Positions 1 through 8,971 of a DNA stretch of 64,000 bases are shown here, piece after piece; the stretch's first letter is position 1, and each line of letters opens with the position of its first letter. A program made the position numbers and the translations under genes. Source of the stretch: Woeseiaceae bacterium (GTDB lineage Bacteria; Pseudomonadota; Gammaproteobacteria; Steroidobacterales; Woeseiaceae); assembly GCA_030065915.1 (NCBI GenBank), contig JASJCQ010000011.1:27340-91339 (forward strand), in the 5' to 3' direction. The notes beneath the pieces were generated by a model. The model had not been told where the DNA came from, made no database searches, and was given only the letters and a program-made list of their open reading frames with translations.

Positions 1-232
1 CTTGCGCATCGTCCATGTCAACGCCGAAACCGTTGGCGTACAGACGGCCGACGCAGAACTGTGCGACGGGATCGCCTTTCTCCGCATCCGGCATGCACAT
101 GTTGATGCAGGTGGCGTAGTCGCCGATGTTGTATGCCTCGATGCCTTTCTTGACTTCTTTGGCATCGCCGAACGCCGATGTCGCGAACAGCACAAGGACC
201 ATAACAAACAGCAGTTTGATGAATTTGCTCAT
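1..232 (-). CDS. Exported Sel1-repeat protein (C-terminus outside window)
   Basis: The reverse strand is open from an ATG at 232 to the window edge, so about 77 N-terminal codons are visible. The product begins MSKFIKLLFVMVLVLFATSA, a clear signal peptide. A Sel1/TPR-like segment follows, in which a GDY-A-C motif leads into a KGDP-AQF-VGRLYANGFGV stretch typical of Sel1-like repeats. Such proteins usually act as secreted or periplasmic scaffolds. A GGAGG lies 8 bases before the chosen ATG; an in-frame ATG at 238 would sit too close to it. Family identification is by eye, and the partner and function are unknown. Confidence 0.75.
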   Translation of the reverse strand, partial: MSKFIKLLFVMVLVLFATSAFGDAKEVKKGIEAYNIGDYATCINMCMPDAEKGDPVAQFCVGRLYANGFGVDMDDAQ

Positions 233-464
233 AAACATGCCCTCCCTTACTTAGCGCGGCCAAAGGTAGGGCCGCAGCCTCGTTACATTGGGGCAGTCGG
301 CCCTGTTTTGTTCAATCGGGATTAGTACCTAATCTTTCAGTTGAAACCGAAATGGGCGGCTTGTTTCGGCGGGGCGCGCGCCAGACGACCATGCCGGTAC
401 GCGGGAACCCATCGTCGCAGCAAATGGTCGAATGTCTGCCACATGCTAGACTGGCCAGACAGTT

Positions 465-2021
465 ATGCGAATAAAGCAAGAACAAAGCATTCGCGCTGCC
501 AAGAGCCTATTTCTGATCCTGCTTGTCGTTGCCGGCCTCTCGGCCTGCTCGGGCGACAAGGAGCCTGATGCGGAAAAGCCGGTTGAAGCGGAGACGGTCT
601 CCGAGCCTGTTGCCGAGACGCCGACGATCCAGGATGTGCTGCCGATGTCGTATGGCGAGATGTGGGCGCCGTGGACGGGCGACTTCGACGGCATGGTCGA
701 ACGCCGCACGATCCGTGTCGTCACGCCATACGGCGGCTACATGTATTACTTCGAGGACGGCATGCCCAGGGGCGCGGCCTGGGAGCTGGCCAATCGGCTC
801 GAAGATCACCTTAACGAAGCGCTGGGCCGCCGGAACGTCCGCGTGTTCGTCGTCGTCATTCCGCTGAGTCGCGACCGGCTGATCCCTGCGGTGCTCGAAG
901 GCCATGCCGACATCATTGCGGCCGACCTCACGGTTACCGGCATGCGTAGCCAGCAGGTCGCATTCACTCGGCCGTTGCTCAAGGACATCAACGAGGTCGT
1001 CGTCACGGGCGCCGACATCGACGACATCGCGACGCTGGACGATATCGCCGGCCGGGAGATTCACGTGCGTCGCTCCAGCAGCTACTTCGAGCACCTGCAG
1101 GCACTGTCGGCGTCGATGCAGGAGAGGGATCTCGAGCCACCGACGATTGTCGAGCTCGACGAACTGCTGGAAACCGAGGACATCATGGACATGCTCAACG
1201 CCGGCATGATCGATATGACGGTGCTCGATGACTACAAGGCCGGCTTCTGGTCAGAGGTGTTCCCGAATGTTGCCGTACGGGACGATCTCGTCATCAACGA
1301 AGGCGGCTCGATCGCGTGGGTCACGCGCAAGGACAGCCCGGCGCTGATGAACCGATTGAACTCGTTCCTCGCCAGATACGGGCGCGGCACGCTGATCGGC
1401 AACGACACGTACAATCGCTACCTCAAGGACGCCCATGACCTGCGCTGCACGCGGACGATCACCGACAGCGATCGGCTGCAGGCGCTGGCCGAGACCTTCA
1501 AGGAATATGCCGATCGTTACGATTTCGACTGGTTGAAGCTGGTCGCACAGGCGTTCCAGGAGTCAGGGCTCCGGCAGGACCGAAGGAGCAGTGCCGGCGC
1601 CATCGGCATCATGCAGATTAAACCGACTACCGCGGCTGACCCGAACGTCGGCATCGACGACGTGACGACCGTCGACAGCAATGTCCACGCCGGCGCGAAG
1701 TACATGCGTTTCCTGTCGGACCGGTATTTCTCAGCACCAACTTTAACCGACCTCGATCGCTGGCTCTTGACCCTCGCCGCGTACAATGCGGGCCCGACGC
1801 GACTGATCCGAATACGCGAGGAGGCGCGCGACAAGGGCTACGACCCGAATGCGTGGTTCAACAACGTCGAGATCATCGCGGCGCGGCGCATCGGGCGTGA
1901 GACTCCGCAATACGTCAGCAATATCTTCAAGTACTACAGCGGCTACCAGATGGCGCTCGCGAAGATCGACGAGAGCCAGCGCAGGCATGGCGAGCTGCTC
2001 GGAGCCTGCAGCGACACGTGA
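465..2021 (+). CDS. mltF: Membrane-bound lytic murein transglycosylase F (MltF)
   Basis: This 518-residue lipoprotein has the MltF arrangement. A signal peptide ends in lipobox LSAC (Cys28). A periplasmic solute-binding (SBP_bac_3-like) domain covers about residues 80-310, and a C-terminal SLT lysozyme-like domain about 345-500. In the SLT domain, FQESG (Glu366, the expected catalytic acid), SSAGAIGIMQI and the later LAAYNAGP motif are visible. The family cleaves peptidoglycan glycan strands from the outer membrane to form 1,6-anhydromuropeptides, and the SBP-like domain modulates activity. Length fits E. coli MltF. The gene stands alone, with a long non-coding stretch after it. Confidence 0.92.
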   Translation: MRIKQEQSIRAAKSLFLILLVVAGLSACSGDKEPDAEKPVEAETVSEPVAETPTIQDVLPMSYGEMWAPWTGDFDGMVERRTIRVVTPYGGYMYYFEDGMPRGAAWELANRLEDHLNEALGRRNVRVFVVVIPLSRDRLIPAVLEGHADIIAADLTVTGMRSQQVAFTRPLLKDINEVVVTGADIDDIATLDDIAGREIHVRRSSSYFEHLQALSASMQERDLEPPTIVELDELLETEDIMDMLNAGMIDMTVLDDYKAGFWSEVFPNVAVRDDLVINEGGSIAWVTRKDSPALMNRLNSFLARYGRGTLIGNDTYNRYLKDAHDLRCTRTITDSDRLQALAETFKEYADRYDFDWLKLVAQAFQESGLRQDRRSSAGAIGIMQIKPTTAADPNVGIDDVTTVDSNVHAGAKYMRFLSDRYFSAPTLTDLDRWLLTLAAYNAGPTRLIRIREEARDKGYDPNAWFNNVEIIAARRIGRETPQYVSNIFKYYSGYQMALAKIDESQRRHGELLGACSDT

Positions 2022-2558
2022 TCGGGGTTGACAGTGGCATCATCGGTAAAATCGCCTAAAATCCACAAAATAGCGGCTAAAATGGCCTATTTATCGCGAT
2101 TTCCTATAAAAGTGCCACTTTTTCCAGCTTCTCGAAGAAACTTCCTTTGCGGACACACCGTCCTGTCTGTCCTTAAGTTCGGGAAAATAGTCGGTAAAAA
2201 GCGGCAATTTCAGAAAAAATCCGATAAATCTCGTCTCTGAGCGTGTCGTGGCCCTCTCCTGCAGGCGCTTGCGGGCGCCTGAACACCTGGATTTCGCAAG
2301 ACTTCACGGTGGAAACCCCGGAACTTCACGAAAAGTCCGTGAAAGTTGCCGTTTATGGCGAGATTTTGCAGCGAAAACGTTGAATTTTCGAGAAACTCGA
2401 CATTTCCGACAGAATTGAGTCTGGAGACGAAACGGGCTGCGTGAAAAAGTCTCTCCTGAGCCTCAAGAAAATCCAATCGCGGCCGATCCTAGTAATAAGT
2501 TAAGTCCGGTTCGGTCCGGAGCCAACAATGCCGGTCATCTGGTAGCAGGAGCAGGCTG
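2022..2558. other. Non-coding interval with phased A-tracts
   Basis: These 537 bases hold no convincing gene. The short open frames on both strands lack ribosome sites and recognisable protein. The first part is AT-rich compared with the surroundings and carries four AAAA tracts starting at 2048, 2058, 2067 and 2079, close to one per helical turn, a pattern expected to bend DNA. A good ribosome site (AGGAGCAGG) occurs at the far end, just before the next gene at 2559. No clear terminator was seen after mltF. Confidence 0.55.
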
Positions 2559-3683
2559 ATGTATATAAGGCTTTTTGCAGTAGCCCTCGCGACTCTCGTA
2601 ATCGCGCAGTTATCTATGGCCCAGGGGAGCAGCCCTGGCGCCGGCGATTCTCAGCAGTACCGGCTGTCCGGCGTATTGGTCTCCGACAAGCGCAAGACCG
2701 CACTATTAAATGGGCGTCTCGTTCACGAGGGCGCCAACGTTGGCGGGGCAATCATCGAGTCCATCGATGCCAGGGAAATACAGGTTCGATTCGGTACAGT
2801 CCGGCAACGCGTCAGGATCGGCGGTTCGTTTACGGCCGGGCCTTCGGGCAAAGAAGATCGGGCCATGATGGTGGTGCGGCGCTCCGCACCCGTCAATGAG
2901 CGCCTGGCTAACACGTCCGGCGATAGAGCGCGCGCCGCTCCCAAACTCGAAGACAGTAGTCGCAGCTACAGCGTATCCGTCCGCCGTTCATCCCCTGTGC
3001 ATAGCGCCGCAAGCCCATCGCAGGTCGCGCATGTGGTCGCAAGAGGTGAGACTTTGTCCGGCATAGCGCTGCACTACCGACCGGACGGCATCACGATCAA
3101 CCAGATGATGCTCGCTCTGTTCGAGGCCAATCCGACGGCGTTCAGCGGCAACATCAACAGGCTGAGCGCCGGCGCTACCTTGTACATACCGGACAGTAGT
3201 GAAGCTGGCGGCCATTCTGTGTCTGCTGCGATGGCCGAGGTGACGCGTCAGAACGAAGACTGGCGTCAGGGCTCAGCTGGTACTGTGGTTCAGTTGGCGA
3301 GCACCGGTCCGCCCATCGACGAAGCGGTGGAGGCAAGGAACGATACGTACGGACCCGTTCGACGCGGTGACACGCTGTCAGACATTGCGCTCGATCTTAG
3401 TCGCGTACGGGACGATTTCAGCGCTGACCAGTTGATGATCGCCCTGTACCGGACGAACCCGCATGCGTTTGGCCGCAGCATCGGCGTCGTCTTCGAGGGG
3501 GCCGTGCTTCAGCTGCCAGACAATACCGTCATTGCCTCGCTGACCCCGGCGGACGCAGCCGCTGAAGTTCACCGGCAGATGTCGATTGCGCGCGCCGGTG
3601 GCGACAGCTCAAACCCTGTTTTCGATATCGAGACCGTAGTTTCGGCTGAGGATCATGAGCTCCTGAAAGCTCAATACTGGTGA
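2559..3683 (+). CDS. Exported MshK-like / double FimV-type LysM protein
   Basis: The 374-residue product has a signal peptide (cleavage near residue 21, SMA-Q). Residues about 33-88 resemble MshK/GspC-type pilus assembly proteins: LSGVLVSDKRKTALLNG, then VGGAIIESID. Two LysM-like modules of the FimV type follow. The first (about 157-215) has ARGETLSGIALHYRP and NQMMLALFEANP; the second (about 266-325) has RRGDTLSDIALDL and QLMIALYRTNPHAF. FimV LysM modules bind peptidoglycan and help localise type IV pilus or type II secretion machinery. The long acidic FimV C-terminus is missing, so this is not classical FimV. AGGAGCAGG precedes the ATG. Confidence 0.8.
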   Translation: MYIRLFAVALATLVIAQLSMAQGSSPGAGDSQQYRLSGVLVSDKRKTALLNGRLVHEGANVGGAIIESIDAREIQVRFGTVRQRVRIGGSFTAGPSGKEDRAMMVVRRSAPVNERLANTSGDRARAAPKLEDSSRSYSVSVRRSSPVHSAASPSQVAHVVARGETLSGIALHYRPDGITINQMMLALFEANPTAFSGNINRLSAGATLYIPDSSEAGGHSVSAAMAEVTRQNEDWRQGSAGTVVQLASTGPPIDEAVEARNDTYGPVRRGDTLSDIALDLSRVRDDFSADQLMIALYRTNPHAFGRSIGVVFEGAVLQLPDNTVIASLTPADAAAEVHRQMSIARAGGDSSNPVFDIETVVSAEDHELLKAQYW

Positions 3684-3773
3684 CCAGACCAATCGCCCAC
3701 AATGAGACACGCTTACACGTCGCGCACCGGTAGCTCGCGCTAGGATTGCGTTTGGTTGCGAATGGCTGTGACT

Positions 3774-4502
3774 ATGAAACGCATTGTTAGCCTGCTACTA
3801 GTGTTGGCGGGCGCACAGGCTACTGCTGACGTTTATCGCTGCACCGGCGAGGACGGCTCTGTGACGTTTTCGCAGACGCCTTGCTCCAATGCTGCGGAAC
3901 TCGTTTCCGTCGAGACGGGCACGTCTGCCACAGCTACGTCGAAGAACTGCAAGCACGCGGGACATTTCTCCGATGCCGTTGCGCGGTTGATGCGCCAGGG
4001 CATGGACAAATCAGACCTGCTGGATCAGTTTGGCGGGGCGGACGCATTCAGTCGCGACTCGATGCGTCTCGTCAACTACGTGTACCAGTTCAAGAGCGCA
4101 CAGAGCATGTCGCGGGAACGCATCGTCTCGCTGACGACGACGCAGTGCGAGGCCGGCACGCTGGGCAATGTCGGTTGCAGTGCGCTGCCCGAGAAGTACA
4201 CGCAAGCGGGCGGTGGCTGCAGCAGCCGTTTCTCGCCCGGCACCGCGGCCCCGCAGGCCTTCACGTTCGGCGCGGCCAACGCGGCAAGAGCCAAGAGAGA
4301 CCGCGAGATGCACGAGAAAACCGCGGAGCAAGGCAGGAAGATGGCGGAACAGCGTGAAAAGGATCGCAGGATCGACGCGTGCCGCGCGGAGTTTCAGACC
4401 CGTATCGACCAGATCCAGGCGCAGATGCGCATGGGCTCAGATCCGAGCCGGCATCGGGTCGAACTGCAGCGACTGCAGCGCAAGATGGGCGAGTGCCGCT
4501 AG
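3774..4502 (+). CDS. Exported DUF4124-domain protein
   Basis: From the ATG at 3774 the product is about 242 residues: signal peptide MKRIVSLLLVLAGAQATA, then a DUF4124 motif (DVYRCTGEDGSVTFSQTPC), a small periplasmic domain common in gammaproteobacteria. A middle part contains paired cysteines. The C-terminus is charged and helical (about residues 175-240), probably coiled coil, ending in a Cys. The frame can be extended upstream to ATG 3762 or TTG 3756, but the signal peptide favours 3774; no strong ribosome site separates them. The function of DUF4124 is not established. It sits between the LysM protein and, convergently, the ATPase gene. Confidence 0.75.
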   Translation: MKRIVSLLLVLAGAQATADVYRCTGEDGSVTFSQTPCSNAAELVSVETGTSATATSKNCKHAGHFSDAVARLMRQGMDKSDLLDQFGGADAFSRDSMRLVNYVYQFKSAQSMSRERIVSLTTTQCEAGTLGNVGCSALPEKYTQAGGGCSSRFSPGTAAPQAFTFGAANAARAKRDREMHEKTAEQGRKMAEQREKDRRIDACRAEFQTRIDQIQAQMRMGSDPSRHRVELQRLQRKMGECR

Positions 4503-4558
4503 CGCGGTCGAATCGTTAATCGAGCGCCGGGCGATGACCCGCGTGCCAAGACTGAGAA

Positions 4559-5785
4559 CTAACTGCTCTTGTCGAGCGTCGTGTCCCTGACGACGTAGAG
4601 CGTCGCGTCTGACTTGCTTTGACGCATATCGTCCAGCGTCTTCATACGGCTGGTGTCACCTTGATCGACACCAATATGGTCTTCGGCGCCTTCCGGTGCG
4701 TTGACGACCTTCAGCCGGAAGCTCGAGATCGCAAGAATGTCGTCGCTCCGAAGGAGCGTGCTTTTGACGAGACGCGAATTGACCGAGGTTCCGTTCGCGC
4801 TGTTCAGGTCGGCGATAACCAGCGCATCCGAGTACAGCAGTAACAGCGCGTGAAACTTGCTGACACGCTCGTCCTGAATCTGGATGTCGGCGAGGCTGGA
4901 CCGGCCGATCGTTATTTTCTTATCGCTGAGCTCGTATTCGGCGACGACATCTCCGTTCTGGCTGACAATCAGCTTCGGCTTCGAGCGCTTCTTCTGCGCG
5001 ACCGTGTGTGACTTCTCAATGTCGACCAGCGTCGCCGGGAACGATACGGCCTGCTGCAGCGTCCCGCGCGCTATCCTGCAGAGTTGACCTGGGTTGCCTC
5101 CGGAGAGTTCATGCATCCGATCGCAGACGTCGATAGGCAGTATCGAGTCCGGCTGGTTGACGTCGCAGGCCTCGAGGCGACCGTGAAGGTACAGCATCGA
5201 TTCGTGGGGCGTCAGGGGTTCGAGTTCGTAGATGGACTCGATTCGGTCGGCAAGTGCCTTCATGCTGCTCAGGTCGAGGAGCTTGCGAGAGTCGATCGTG
5301 CCGGTGACGACTATCCGCAAGGCGTACTGGCCCTGGAACGTAATGCCGGCCAGCAGACACAGTGTACGAAGTGCCGCCGGGCGCATACGCTCGAGATTCT
5401 CGACAATGATGACCGGAGGTTGCACGACTCTCGTCTGCTGGACTGCGAAGACGTTGACCATCTTCAAGAGGTCGTCGGCGGATTCGAGCTCGGCCTGGTA
5501 ACCGAACTGTTTGAGAATGTTGGTGAGCAGTTGCTCAGAGGTCTGTCCGGCACCGTCGGTCATTGCTACGGCGATGTCGCGGCGAAGCAGTGACCGGAAG
5601 CGGTCGATGACCGTGGTCTTGCCGGATGACTCGGGCCCGATCAGCGCCCGGACGCCGTAAGTATCCTTAACAATGGACAGCAGGTAGCTGACTGCGCTCT
5701 GCTGCGTTTGCAGCGGCACAACGGTCCGCGTCTCGCTCTGTTTCCCGAAGGCTCGCTCCGGGAACCAGGTGGTGATTTCAGGCAT
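4559..5785 (-). CDS. ExeA/GspA-like AAA ATPase with C-terminal FHA domain
   Basis: The 408-residue protein starts with an ExeA-type AAA domain: Walker A GPESSGKT at residues 50-57, Walker B-like VIIVENLE near 125-132, and a sensor-like IVVTGT segment. Residues about 275-350 form an FHA domain (ITIGRSSLADIQI, ERVSKFHALL, DLNSANGTSVN), which in known FHA modules binds phosphothreonine. No transmembrane helix or peptidoglycan-binding domain is apparent, unlike Aeromonas ExeA, which uses both to assemble the secretin. ATP-dependent remodelling controlled by phosphorylation is therefore an inference. Its 3' end faces the DUF4124 gene. Confidence 0.82.
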   Translation of the reverse strand: MPEITTWFPERAFGKQSETRTVVPLQTQQSAVSYLLSIVKDTYGVRALIGPESSGKTTVIDRFRSLLRRDIAVAMTDGAGQTSEQLLTNILKQFGYQAELESADDLLKMVNVFAVQQTRVVQPPVIIVENLERMRPAALRTLCLLAGITFQGQYALRIVVTGTIDSRKLLDLSSMKALADRIESIYELEPLTPHESMLYLHGRLEACDVNQPDSILPIDVCDRMHELSGGNPGQLCRIARGTLQQAVSFPATLVDIEKSHTVAQKKRSKPKLIVSQNGDVVAEYELSDKKITIGRSSLADIQIQDERVSKFHALLLLYSDALVIADLNSANGTSVNSRLVKSTLLRSDDILAISSFRLKVVNAPEGAEDHIGVDQGDTSRMKTLDDMRQSKSDATLYVVRDTTLDKSS

Positions 5786-6292
5786 AACTTGTCACTTCCA
5801 GTCAGGCCGTCCCTGGGTTCATTCGTCCAGGCATCGCTTGCGAGCTTCGCCTGTATGCCCCGCCCTCCTGGCAGGACCCTGCGCTTCTGCGTAGCTATCG
5901 GCCGAACGGCTGACGTCTTGAGTGTTCGCCGCCGGTCCCTTCAGTCTCTAACGGACTCTAGAAAGCCATACGGGCTTACCATGCCACGAAGCGCTGTGAA
6001 GGTGACTGTCCGCATTTTGCGACAGTCCCTGTGACATAACGTGCGGGTGCGTCACTGCCGATCCCGGAACCGCCGTGTGGACAGGGAAAATACCGAGGGA
6101 TTCCAAGGCATTGTGCGTGGGGCAGACGACAGGCGGGGTGAGGTTGGCCGGCAATTGGGCGAGGCACTCTCTTCGGTATCGTGTTGTGTTTTGCCGGCAA
6201 GACCTGCGCGACCGGCCTCAGGCAGCGCAAAAAAAACCGCCCTGCGCAGGAGCGCGGGGCGGTCGTCAGTGTTTCGTGCGACGCCTAAGTCA
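5786..6292. other. Intergenic region between two leftward genes
   Basis: These 507 bases separate the start of the ATPase gene from the end of the DUF305/LVIVD gene. Only a small hairpin near 6008-6029 (ACTGTC arm paired with GACAGT) and the terminator at 6229-6262 stand out. Open frames here lack ribosome sites and look like chance frames in GC-rich DNA. The ATPase promoter is expected near 5790-5900 on the reverse strand, but I cannot place it. Confidence 0.4.
6229..6262 (-). terminator. Rho-independent terminator of the DUF305/LVIVD gene
   Basis: Read on the reverse strand, CCGCCC pairs with GGGCGG (6257-6262 with 6237-6242), extended by an inner GCGC/GCGC helix, and is followed by eight T (6229-6236). 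It lies about 30 bases after the stop of the gene ending at 6293. Confidence 0.88.
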
Positions 6293-8788
6293 TCAGGAGC
6301 GCAGTTTGTCGGCAATGCCCTCGAGCGTGTCGGCCAGCGCGGTCTTCTGTCCGCCGGCGATCTCGTTGACGTCGTCTGCCTTGTTCAGCGACTTGACGAG
6401 GCCACGCAGTTCGCGCGCCAGGCCACGATCGCCGTTGCCACTCTCGAGGCTTGCGTCCGCTTTGTCGAGCGCGGCGGCCAACTCGGCCATCAGGTCGGCC
6501 GGCAGCCCGTCAACGCGCGCCAGCTGGTCCATGTAAGCCCGGGCGACGACGGGTACGGCCGGCCAGGTCACCGGAAGCTGCTTCTGCGGGTTGAAGACCT
6601 CGCCATGATCCGCGAGTGCCGCCGCGGCGATCTCGTTCTCGGTCATGTAGTCACTCGGCGCCAGCTCGAACGTGTCCAGCCCACGAGAGATCTCGGTGCC
6701 ATAGATGCGGCCGTTGAACCAGTAGGTCGACCAGTAGCCGCCGACGATCATTTCCTCGGCATCGATCGGGCCACGATCGAAGTAGGCGATCTCCTTCGGC
6801 TGCGATGAGTCCGTGAAGTCGACCACCGAGATTCCACCCTGGTACCAGGCCTGGACGAATATGTCGCGACCGGGCACAGGGATGATGGATCCGTTGTGCG
6901 CGACGCAGTTCTCCTGCTCGCCCTGCGGGGCCGGCATCTTGTAATGGCTGCGGTACACCAGTTCATTGTCGACGATGTCGTAGATCGCGTCGGCGCCCCA
7001 GTCCAGCGGGTCGTAGGCGCGGCAACGCGCGCGACCACCGCCGCCCCATTCGTCGGTGAAGATGACCTTCGTGCCGTCGTTGTTGAACGTCGCCGAGTGC
7101 CAGTACGCGAAGCCCTTGTCGACGACGTCGTCGATGCGCTTGGGCTCGCGCGGGTTCGAGATGTCGAAGATGATGCCGTTGCCCGAGCACGCGCCCGCCG
7201 CGATGCCGGCGGCCGGGAACACCGTGATGTCGTGGCACTGGTTGGTCACCCTGCTTTCCTGCGTGCCCTCGCCGTGATCACCGCCGCGCCATAGCCCGGC
7301 CAGCTCACCGGTCTCTTCGTCCGCGAAGACAGCCGGGCTGTCGATGATCTTTGCATTCCACGGGTAGTTCATCGGGATCTCGATGACGTCAATGCGGAAC
7401 AGTGCCGTGCGAGTGTCACCCGGGATTTCGCCGATGCAGCCTTCGAGCTCTTCGTATTCGCGAACCGATGACGTGCCGGAATTGTAGACGATGATCTTGC
7501 CGTCCTTGTCCGGGCCGGACACGACAGAGTGCGTGTGCGAGCCGCGGCAGGTCTGCACGGCGCCAACCTGCTTCGGCCGCGTCAGGTCGCTGATATCGAA
7601 GATGCGAAGACCGCGGAATCGGTCCGCGCTGACGTCTTCGGTGATGCCCTGCAGGCCACAATCGAGTCGACCGCGGGTCTGCTCAACCGACATGATCAGC
7701 AAGTGGCCAACGATGGAGACGTCACCCTGGCCGCCGGGGCAGACGATAGAACTCAGCAGCACCGGGATGCCTGCGTCGTCGAGCTTGTAGATGTTGTAAC
7801 CGTGGTAGTTACCAGCCACGAGCACGTCGCCGGCGAAAGCCATATCGGTGTTCGCGAAGTCGAGCAGCGGACCACGCTCCGGTGATTCCATGTCCTCCTC
7901 GTCTTCCTCCTCCTGGCGCGCTTCTCGGTCGCTAACGACAGGGATCTCTTCGCCTGCGGCTCTCGCTTCCTCGGCCTGGATTTCCTGCAGGCGCTCCCAA
8001 GACAGGCCCGCCGGGTTCTCCGGGTCGTAGAAGCCGGTCGGCTTCTGCTGCGAGTTGATCAGCTTGAGATTTGAGATCGCCTCACCCGCGTCGAGGAACC
8101 CGGCCGCGAGCGTTGCGCGCGGATCGGCATCCAGCTCGAGCAGCATGCCGTGCATGCGGCGGATTTCCGCGCGCTGGTCGCTGCGAACGTCGGAGACGAA
8201 GTCGAAGAGCACCGGGTCGTAGGCCGAGCCGGGCTGCTCCAGCAGGTCCTCGACCATCGTGATGGCGCCTTCGTGGTGCGTGATCATCAGCTCGAGGAAC
8301 AGGCGGTCGAAGTCTGTGCTTTTCGAGTCCGCCAGGCGGGCCATCTGCTCGGGCGAAGCCATGCCAGCCATCGGCGGCATGTCGTGTTTGCCGTGGTGGT
8401 TATGGTGGGCCATCGGGTCGGCCGCTTCCTCGCCGCGGTCGGTCAGCCAGCCCTGCATGAATTCGATCTCGTCAGACTGCGATGCGTTGATGCGCCCGGC
8501 GATGTCGATGACCTCGGCGTTGTTGGTGCGGTCGGCCACCAGCTCCGCCATTTCGAGGGCCTGCTGGTGATGCGGGATCATGCCGCGCATGAAATCAAGG
8601 TCGGCGTCCGTGTAGCCGGTGTCGGCGATCTCGATGGCCTCTTCGGCGCTGAGCTCTCGCGTCGGTTCGCCCGGGGCGCCGGGCTGGACGATCGGCGCCT
8701 GCTGCGCTGACGCCAGCGATGACAGGACGAGGAATGCAGTGCCCGTGGCCGCAGCCAGGAGGCGGTGGGTTTCGGAGATGACGTTCAA
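6293..8788 (-). CDS. Exported DUF305 - LVIVD beta-propeller protein
   Basis: The 831-residue protein begins with a signal peptide (about 1-28, ending ASAQQA). A DUF305 helical domain (about 60-215) has two histidine pairs: MRGMIPHHQQALEMA and LELMITHHEGAITM. A charged linker leads to LVIVD-type repeats (about 305-700; RGLRIFDISDLTRPKQVG and IIFDISNPREPK), which form a propeller. The C-terminal helices resemble a FIMAH-like domain. DUF305 proteins are often linked to metal or copper stress, but the activity here is unknown. The start is TTG at 8788, supported by AGGAG 7 bases upstream; no better ATG exists. It is a single-gene unit with its own terminator. Confidence 0.82.
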   Translation of the reverse strand: MNVISETHRLLAAATGTAFLVLSSLASAQQAPIVQPGAPGEPTRELSAEEAIEIADTGYTDADLDFMRGMIPHHQQALEMAELVADRTNNAEVIDIAGRINASQSDEIEFMQGWLTDRGEEAADPMAHHNHHGKHDMPPMAGMASPEQMARLADSKSTDFDRLFLELMITHHEGAITMVEDLLEQPGSAYDPVLFDFVSDVRSDQRAEIRRMHGMLLELDADPRATLAAGFLDAGEAISNLKLINSQQKPTGFYDPENPAGLSWERLQEIQAEEARAAGEEIPVVSDREARQEEEDEEDMESPERGPLLDFANTDMAFAGDVLVAGNYHGYNIYKLDDAGIPVLLSSIVCPGGQGDVSIVGHLLIMSVEQTRGRLDCGLQGITEDVSADRFRGLRIFDISDLTRPKQVGAVQTCRGSHTHSVVSGPDKDGKIIVYNSGTSSVREYEELEGCIGEIPGDTRTALFRIDVIEIPMNYPWNAKIIDSPAVFADEETGELAGLWRGGDHGEGTQESRVTNQCHDITVFPAAGIAAGACSGNGIIFDISNPREPKRIDDVVDKGFAYWHSATFNNDGTKVIFTDEWGGGGRARCRAYDPLDWGADAIYDIVDNELVYRSHYKMPAPQGEQENCVAHNGSIIPVPGRDIFVQAWYQGGISVVDFTDSSQPKEIAYFDRGPIDAEEMIVGGYWSTYWFNGRIYGTEISRGLDTFELAPSDYMTENEIAAAALADHGEVFNPQKQLPVTWPAVPVVARAYMDQLARVDGLPADLMAELAAALDKADASLESGNGDRGLARELRGLVKSLNKADDVNEIAGGQKTALADTLEGIADKLRS

Positions 8789-8971
8789 TGGATTGCTCCT
8801 GAATATTATTCTTCGGTCGCCGCGCGGCAGCTTGGCTATTGCGGGGCCGATAATCTAGCAGAATCAGGGCCTCTTTGCGGTCACAAAACGTAACTGGGGA
8901 TGTACGCGCCAGGCCTTTTGCACGGGCCGGGCGATAGCGGCAACATAGCGCCAGATTCTTAGGTACCAGCC

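Noticed and set aside
2210..2476. 88-codon leftward frame in the mltF downstream interval
   Set aside because: No ribosome site or recognisable domain; the C-terminal part is Arg-rich filler.
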